DNA of 8,656 nt from Syntrophobacterales bacterium. GTDB lineage: Bacteria; Desulfobacterota; Desulfobaccia; Desulfobaccales; 0-14-0-80-60-11. Each line of letters begins with the position of its first letter. Positions within the stretch are counted from its first letter, which is position 1. Shown here piece after piece: positions 5,809 through 8,656 of the stretch. The DNA lies in the NCBI GenBank assembly GCA_020052215.1, contig JAGVPN010000379.1:1-8656 (forward strand), in the 5' to 3' direction. Under the pieces are notes generated by a model that saw only the letters and a program-made list of their open reading frames with translations, ran no database searches and was not told the DNA's origin. Position numbers and translations under genes: made by a program.

Positions 5809-7041
5809 TCAGGACGCTGACCGGGTTGAGCCGTCCGCATGGGCGCGCCGCCGCTTTCCGGGCCGCGCCGCCGTGAGGCCCACCCACACAAAAAAGGCCA
5901 GACCCAGGGCGGCTATTCCCGTTTGCAACCACTCCTGGGTGTGCAGATGCTCATAGCGGCGATGTTTTCCCAGGACCCAATCCGGCACTTGGTCGATTTT
6001 GAGTCCCTGACCCTGGGCGAATTTGCGGAAATCTTCTTCATTGACGGTCTGCCTCTCTTCCAGACCCTGCCCCACAAAGCCCAGCAAAATGACGCCCACC
6101 AGCGTCAGGGTGATGACCCCGAAAAAGCGAGCAAAGGCCAGAAACCAGATGGCGCCCAGGCTCACCGCCAGCAGCGACCAGATGAGCGCAGGAGACGCCG
6201 AAAGGGGCAAGGCGGTTACCAGGAAAGCGGCCACTGCGGCCAACAAAGATTTGAGCCACAACCGGCGAGTGGGGGTTAAACCTTTGGCCCGGGGCGTCCG
6301 TGCCGCCTTTTTCAGCCCCCTGGCCGCCCAATGTTGCACGGCGTTCAGGACCAAATCGTAGTTTTGGGGGGTGCAGTAAAGCCGCAACGCCACGTGCCAG
6401 CTGTCCATCAGGCTGATGACTCTGGTGGGCGCATGGATATTCAAGCGCCGCACGTCGTCCCAGGCCACGGCCACCGTTTCTTGGGCCATCCCCAGGAGAC
6501 CGGCCCCGGCCACCCCGGGTTTGCCGGCCAGGGCGCCCAAAACCACGGCCAGGCGATTGCCCCAGCGCCCGCGCCGGCTGAGGCTGACCACCGAGGCCCC
6601 CTTGGGACTGAGGTTGAACCCCATGGGGAACCGGTTCCAGAAAAACAACAGCATCACCAGGATGAGCAGCGCCAAGAGGCCGGCGCTTACCCCTCCCACT
6701 ACCGGCGCCATATCGACCAGCGAGCGCCATTTGCCGTCGTACACCGCGATACCGGCCATGATCAGGCCCAAGATCAGGGAGGAAAAGCCCCAGACCTTGA
6801 GGAGATCGTACAGGATAAATCGGTTGGTTAGAAGCGGGACGTCGATTTCCCAGGAAATTTCCCCGGTGGCCGGGGGGCCTTTTTCCGCCTGGTCTTCTCC
6901 GGCCCGGGAGGATCCCAGCGCGATTTCAGCCGGGGCGGCGGGCACTTCCGGCGAGTTAGGATTTCCACACCGGGAGCAAAATCCGGCCCCGGGGGTGACG
7001 GGAACCCCGCAGCGGTCACAACCTCCTGGGGGGATTTTCAT
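5809..7041 (-). CDS. Zinc-ribbon multi-pass membrane protein of unknown function
   Basis: A 410-residue protein whose family I do not recognise. The N-terminus is a zinc ribbon (C8, C11, C22, C25; CxxC-x10-CxxCG), followed by a flexible, charged, Pro/Ala-rich linker to about residue 70. Two membrane segments follow (about 83-100 and 112-134). A soluble stretch (about 138-262) comes next, in which WDDVRRLNIHAPTRVISL suggests a small PH-like fold (inference). Two or three more membrane segments lie at about 265-325, then a polar loop and a last membrane segment at about 372-392 with a very basic tail. AGGAGGG (7046-7052) sits 4 nt before the ATG, so the start is secure. It is 74 bp upstream of the PrsW-like gene on the same strand and shares the unusual pairing of zinc ribbon and membrane domain, so the two may work together. 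It is GC-rich, unlike the amidase at the end of the same run of genes. Confidence 0.8.
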   Translation of the reverse strand: MKIPPGGCDRCGVPVTPGAGFCSRCGNPNSPEVPAAPAEIALGSSRAGEDQAEKGPPATGEISWEIDVPLLTNRFILYDLLKVWGFSSLILGLIMAGIAVYDGKWRSLVDMAPVVGGVSAGLLALLILVMLLFFWNRFPMGFNLSPKGASVVSLSRRGRWGNRLAVVLGALAGKPGVAGAGLLGMAQETVAVAWDDVRRLNIHAPTRVISLMDSWHVALRLYCTPQNYDLVLNAVQHWAARGLKKAARTPRAKGLTPTRRLWLKSLLAAVAAFLVTALPLSASPALIWSLLAVSLGAIWFLAFARFFGVITLTLVGVILLGFVGQGLEERQTVNEEDFRKFAQGQGLKIDQVPDWVLGKHRRYEHLHTQEWLQTGIAALGLAFFVWVGLTAARPGKRRRAHADGSTRSAS

Positions 7042-7087
7042 CCAACCCTCCTGGCGATGGCGCCAGCTTGGACAATCCGGGATAAGC

Positions 7088-7221
7088 GGTCAGCGTTCAG
7101 CAGTCAGCTATCAGCAAAAACCAGGAGTTATCAAATCGGGGCGATAACCATTGATTTACTGGGATAAAACAACCAATTGTTTTGATTAATAAAGCTGGCC
7201 GCTGACCGCGGATAGCTGAAC
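7088..7221. repeat. Foldback element: two inverted four-unit heptamer arrays
   Basis: The left array is four heptamers of pattern NNTCAGC: GGTCAGC (7088), GTTCAGC (7095), AGTCAGC (7102) and TATCAGC (7109). The right array, in inverted orientation, is GCTGGCC (7194), GCTGACC (7201), GCGGATA (7208) and GCTGAAC (7215). Each array is exactly 28 bp, and they flank a 78-bp AT-rich core. The core has its own inverted repeats: GTTATC/GATAAC (7127-7132, 7143-7148) and AAAACAA/TTGTTTT (7166-7172, 7177-7183, 4-nt loop). There is no coding capacity. It looks like a miniature foldback element lying directly upstream of the gene starting at 7041. Confidence 0.6.
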
Positions 7222-7360
7222 GGTAACAAATTTATGGATCGCGACCTTAGCTTCTCATAATTCTACCCAGGCTGTCCATCATTATCAATGAGGGATTAGA
7301 GCTTATGGCCGCATCGCGCCCGGAGAATAGGCCTACCGACGGTTTATTGTTTGGATTTTA

Positions 7361-7396
7361 TAGGGCGGCCCGTGACCGCCATGCTGGACTACCCTA
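7361..7396. repeat. REP-like hairpin
   Basis: An inner stem GGCGG (7364-7368) pairs with CCGCC (7376-7380). Outer ends TAGGG (7361-7365) and CCCTA (7392-7396) are also inverted copies, overlapping the inner stem slightly. It is non-coding and resembles the GC-rich palindromes scattered between genes in many GC-rich bacteria. Confidence 0.4.
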
Positions 7397-7455
7397 AATT
7401 AACTTCTTCCTGATTTGTGGGTAATGTTCAGCTTTTAAAAGGGGGGTAGGGGGGA

Positions 7456-7671
7456 TTATGGCGTAAAGGTCATTGATCCGCCCTTTGATCCAGGCCAGCC
7501 GGGCGTGGCGTCTATCTCCCGGGCGCCCCGGATGGCGATTTTCCCGGGGTGCAGCGTGATCCATTTGCTGTCGGAGGGCTTGAGAAGCAGCGCCTGGTTG
7601 GTTTGATCATAGACATCCGGGGCCTCACGGGAATTGCCGCCAAGCGATTTGCTGCCGCCAGCGCCAGCATC
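7456..7671 (-). pseudogene. Decayed coding fragment, family not recognised
   Basis: On the minus strand a 71-codon stretch runs from just after a TGA (7674-7672) to a TAA (7458-7456). It has no ATG start. It reads as protein-like sequence, for example PDVYDQTNQALLLKPSDSKW and then ITLHPGKIAIRGAREID, with alternating hydrophobic and polar residues as in a beta-rich C-terminal domain. The stop-bounded start, lack of a ribosome binding site and repeats on both sides suggest the C-terminal remnant of a gene broken by rearrangement. I cannot name the family. It could also be a chance open stretch in GC-rich DNA. Confidence 0.3.
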
Positions 7672-7703
7672 TCATATCGATTAGCGCTCACTGGACAATT
7701 TTT

Positions 7704-7760
7704 GTAGGGGGGGGACCTATGTGTCCCCCCATGAGGGCGCACACACAGGTGCGCCCCTAC
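7704..7760. repeat. Double hairpin (BIME-like) downstream of arsC
   Basis: Two hairpins, each with an 8-bp perfect stem and 6-nt loop, lie 4 bp apart: GGGGGGAC/GTCCCCCC (7709-7716, 7723-7730) and GGGCGCAC/GTGCGCCC (7735-7742, 7749-7756). Loop-side sequences show that they are diverged copies in opposite orientation (ACCTATGTGTC against the reverse complement ACCTGTGTGTGC). The pair is bounded by GTAGGGG and CCCCTAC. It lies 33 bp beyond the arsC stop; with no T-run on the arsC strand it is not a classic terminator but could stabilise the 3' end. Confidence 0.75.
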
Positions 7761-7793
7761 GTTTCGTCTGTAATTTTTGAACGCGACTCAGTA

Positions 7794-8213
7794 TCACAAC
7801 CGCAGCTTTTCCCTCAGCAGGGGAATGAGTTGCTGCCGCATCGCGTCCCTTACTTGCCGGAAGACCCCCAGGACCGCGGCTTCGGCGCCGGTGGCCCGGG
7901 CCGGGTCCGGGAAACCGACGTGCAGGACTTCGGTCTCCCCGGGAAAAATGGGACACTGCTGCCGGGCCTGGTCGCAGACGGTGATCACCAGGTCGAAGGC
8001 TTCGCCGGCCAGGTCGTTAACAGATTTGGCGCGGTGATGACTGATGTCGATGCCCAACTCTGCCATGACCTGGACCGCCCGGGGATTGACCCGGCTGGGG
8101 CGCACCCCCGCGGAGACAGCCTTTACCTGCCCGGCCAGATCATGGTTCACCAGGCCCTCGGCCATCTGGCTGCGGCAGGCGTTCTCGGTGCAGAGAAACA
8201 AGACTTTCTGCAT
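7794..8213 (-). CDS. arsC: Arsenate reductase ArsC, thioredoxin-coupled LMW-PTP type
   Basis: A 139-residue cytoplasmic arsenate reductase that would turn arsenate into arsenite by a cysteine relay. The N-terminal P-loop CTENACRS has nucleophile C8, R14 and S15, in place of the more common CTGNSCRS. The redox pair C80 and C87 lies in ITVCDQARQQCP, spaced as in thioredoxin-dependent ArsC, which separates it from plain phosphotyrosine phosphatases. The FPDPA loop carries D103, the general acid. Length is normal for the family and nothing is missing. A purine-rich GGGGAG about 8 nt upstream supports the ATG at 8213. The gene starts 22 bp after the stop of the small CPKC redox protein on the same strand, so the two are probably co-transcribed and that protein may be its reductant. 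No arsR or arsenite exporter lies in the window. The call is firm. Confidence 0.92.
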   Translation of the reverse strand: MQKVLFLCTENACRSQMAEGLVNHDLAGQVKAVSAGVRPSRVNPRAVQVMAELGIDISHHRAKSVNDLAGEAFDLVITVCDQARQQCPIFPGETEVLHVGFPDPARATGAEAAVLGVFRQVRDAMRQQLIPLLREKLRL

Positions 8214-8235
8214 AAGCCGCTCCCCTTATCCCCGG

Positions 8236-8469
8236 TTACCCAATCAGCTTTTTGATTTCATCCACGCTGGGCACCTGCCCCACCATTTTGACTTCACCGT
8301 CCACCACCAGGGCCGGGGTGGTGAAGATGCCGAAGGCCATGATCTTGTTCAGTTCACTCACCTTCTCCACCTCATAATCGCCGCCCAAGGCCTTGGCCGC
8401 CTGCTCCGTGCGTTTGCCCAACTCCACGCATTTAGGGCAACCGGGCCCCAAAACCTGTACCTTTTTCAT
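8236..8469 (-). CDS. Small thioredoxin-fold protein (redox-active disulfide protein 2 type)
   Basis: A 77-residue single-domain thioredoxin-fold protein. It has the CPKC active site in VLGPGCPKC near the N-terminus and a cis-proline segment FTTPALVVDGEV, followed by a short helix ending KKLIG. Both length and motif fit the TIGR00412-type redox-active disulfide proteins, often found beside permease or arsenic genes. The ATG at 8469 is preferred because MKKVQVLG is the usual start of the family. GGAG lies 11 nt upstream, so a TTG two codons earlier (8475), with a 5-nt spacing, is an alternative. A longer reading back to 8535 runs through the promoter region and is rejected. It precedes arsC by 22 bp, which suggests that it reduces the ArsC disulfide, an inference from gene order. 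The family call is firm, the partner less so. Confidence 0.85.
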   Translation of the reverse strand: MKKVQVLGPGCPKCVELGKRTEQAAKALGGDYEVEKVSELNKIMAFGIFTTPALVVDGEVKMVGQVPSVDEIKKLIG

Positions 8470-8517
8470 AATCAATCTATCTCCTTTAAATATCAAGCTC
8501 GTTTTCAATCGCGACGA

Positions 8518-8523
8518 ATTATA
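8518..8523 (-). promoter_or_regulatory. Candidate -10 element of the ars operon
   Basis: On the minus strand a perfect TATAAT occurs about 50 nt before the ATG at 8469. No good -35 hexamer is found 15-18 bp upstream, so the promoter may be weak, activated or not real. No clear ArsR-type operator was seen around it. Confidence 0.35.
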
Positions 8524-8544
8524 GATAGTGTCCATCCGTAAACT

Positions 8545-8641
8545 CCCCCTCCCCTGGTGGGAGGGGGATGGCAGGGGAACACCTCAATTATAACACGGCA
8601 TTTTCACCCCCACCCTAACCCTCCCCCATCAAGGGGGAGGG
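8545..8641. repeat. Pair of inverted 9-bp hairpins upstream of the ars operon
   Basis: The first hairpin is CCCCCTCCC/GGGAGGGGG (8545-8553, 8559-8567) with loop CTGGT. The second is CCCTCCCCC/GGGGGAGGG (8619-8627, 8633-8641) with loop ATCAA. They are diverged copies in opposite orientation around a 51-bp AT-richer spacer. Matching side sequence beyond the stems, ATGGCAGGGG on one side and the TTAGGGTGGGGG strand on the other, supports a bipartite repeat element. The element reaches close to the window edge and may continue. Confidence 0.7.
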
Positions 8642-8656
8642 AATTAAAGACTTTCC

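Larger units (their letters stand above)
7042..7793. other. Intergenic repeat mosaic, no intact gene
   Basis: About 750 bases between the first gene of the envelope operon and the end of the ars operon. It holds inverted heptamer arrays (7088-7221), a REP-like hairpin (7361-7396), a G-tract element with two G6 runs (7441-7454), a decayed coding fragment (7456-7671) and a double hairpin (7704-7760). A 76-codon minus-strand frame (7512-7742) is not believed: it runs through the hairpins and reads a different frame from the more protein-like fragment. The promoter of the envelope operon should lie in the first 150 bases, but no convincing hexamer pair was found. Confidence 0.6.

Noticed and set aside
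7088..7221. CRISPR array
   Set aside because: The units are only 7 bp with no regular spacers, and the two arrays are inverted relative to each other.
7441..7454. Two G6 runs as a possible G-quadruplex
   Set aside because: Only two G tracts are close together, so an intramolecular quadruplex is not supported; it fits better as part of a repeat element.
7512..7742. 76-codon minus-strand frame
   Set aside because: It begins inside the double hairpin, has low-complexity Pro/Ser/Arg-rich sequence, and overlaps a more protein-like frame.
8470..8535. Longer start for the small thioredoxin-fold protein
   Set aside because: The 22 extra residues run across the likely promoter and do not resemble the family; the ribosome binding site favours 8469 or 8475.

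Overview
The window looks like part of a chromosome from an anaerobic, GC-rich proteobacterium of the former Deltaproteobacteria (Desulfobacterota, Syntrophobacterales/Desulfobacca-like). This placement is an inference from gene content (a LivF-type ATPase with a phenylacetate-CoA ligase-type enzyme, a YkgJ-type cysteine cluster protein, thioredoxin-type ArsC beside a small CPxC redox protein) and from the many GC-rich hairpin repeats between genes. No rRNA or tRNA was seen to confirm it.

Layout. (1) Positions 1-102 hold the C-terminal end of an IS4-like transposase, which stops early inside a near-palindrome. (2) Positions 103-955 have no convincing gene; they hold a 7-bp tandem repeat and several inverted repeats. 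(3) Positions 956-1708 (minus) encode a YkgJ-type Zn/Fe-chelating cysteine cluster protein. It diverges from (4) positions 1853-3964 (plus), one continuous 703-codon frame. Its first third is a complete LivF-type ABC ATPase and its last two thirds are a complete PaaK-type acyl-CoA ligase. This is the most unusual object here. A near-consensus sigma70 promoter sits so close to its ATG that the mRNA would be almost leaderless. A fossil or working ribosome binding site with a TTG start lies exactly at the domain junction.

(5) Positions 7041 to 4051 (minus) look like a three-gene envelope operon. It encodes a zinc-ribbon multi-pass membrane protein, a PrsW-type intramembrane metalloprotease with a C-terminal double zinc ribbon, and a secreted N-acetylmuramoyl-L-alanine amidase. 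(6) Positions 7042-7793 are a mosaic of small repeats: inverted heptamer arrays, REP-like hairpins and a decayed coding fragment. (7) Positions 8469 to 7794 (minus) are a compact two-gene arsenate-reduction unit, a small CPKC thioredoxin-fold protein followed by ArsC. (8) Positions 8545-8641 hold another pair of inverted hairpins.

Working together. The ars pair probably supplies both the reductase and its reductant. The envelope operon may link membrane proteolysis to wall hydrolysis. The LivF-PaaK fusion joins the energy-coupling subunit of a carboxylate or amino-acid importer to an enzyme that could activate a carboxylic acid with CoA, suggesting coupled uptake and activation. No permease or binding-protein genes for it are in the window. 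All functions are read from motifs; no database search was run.
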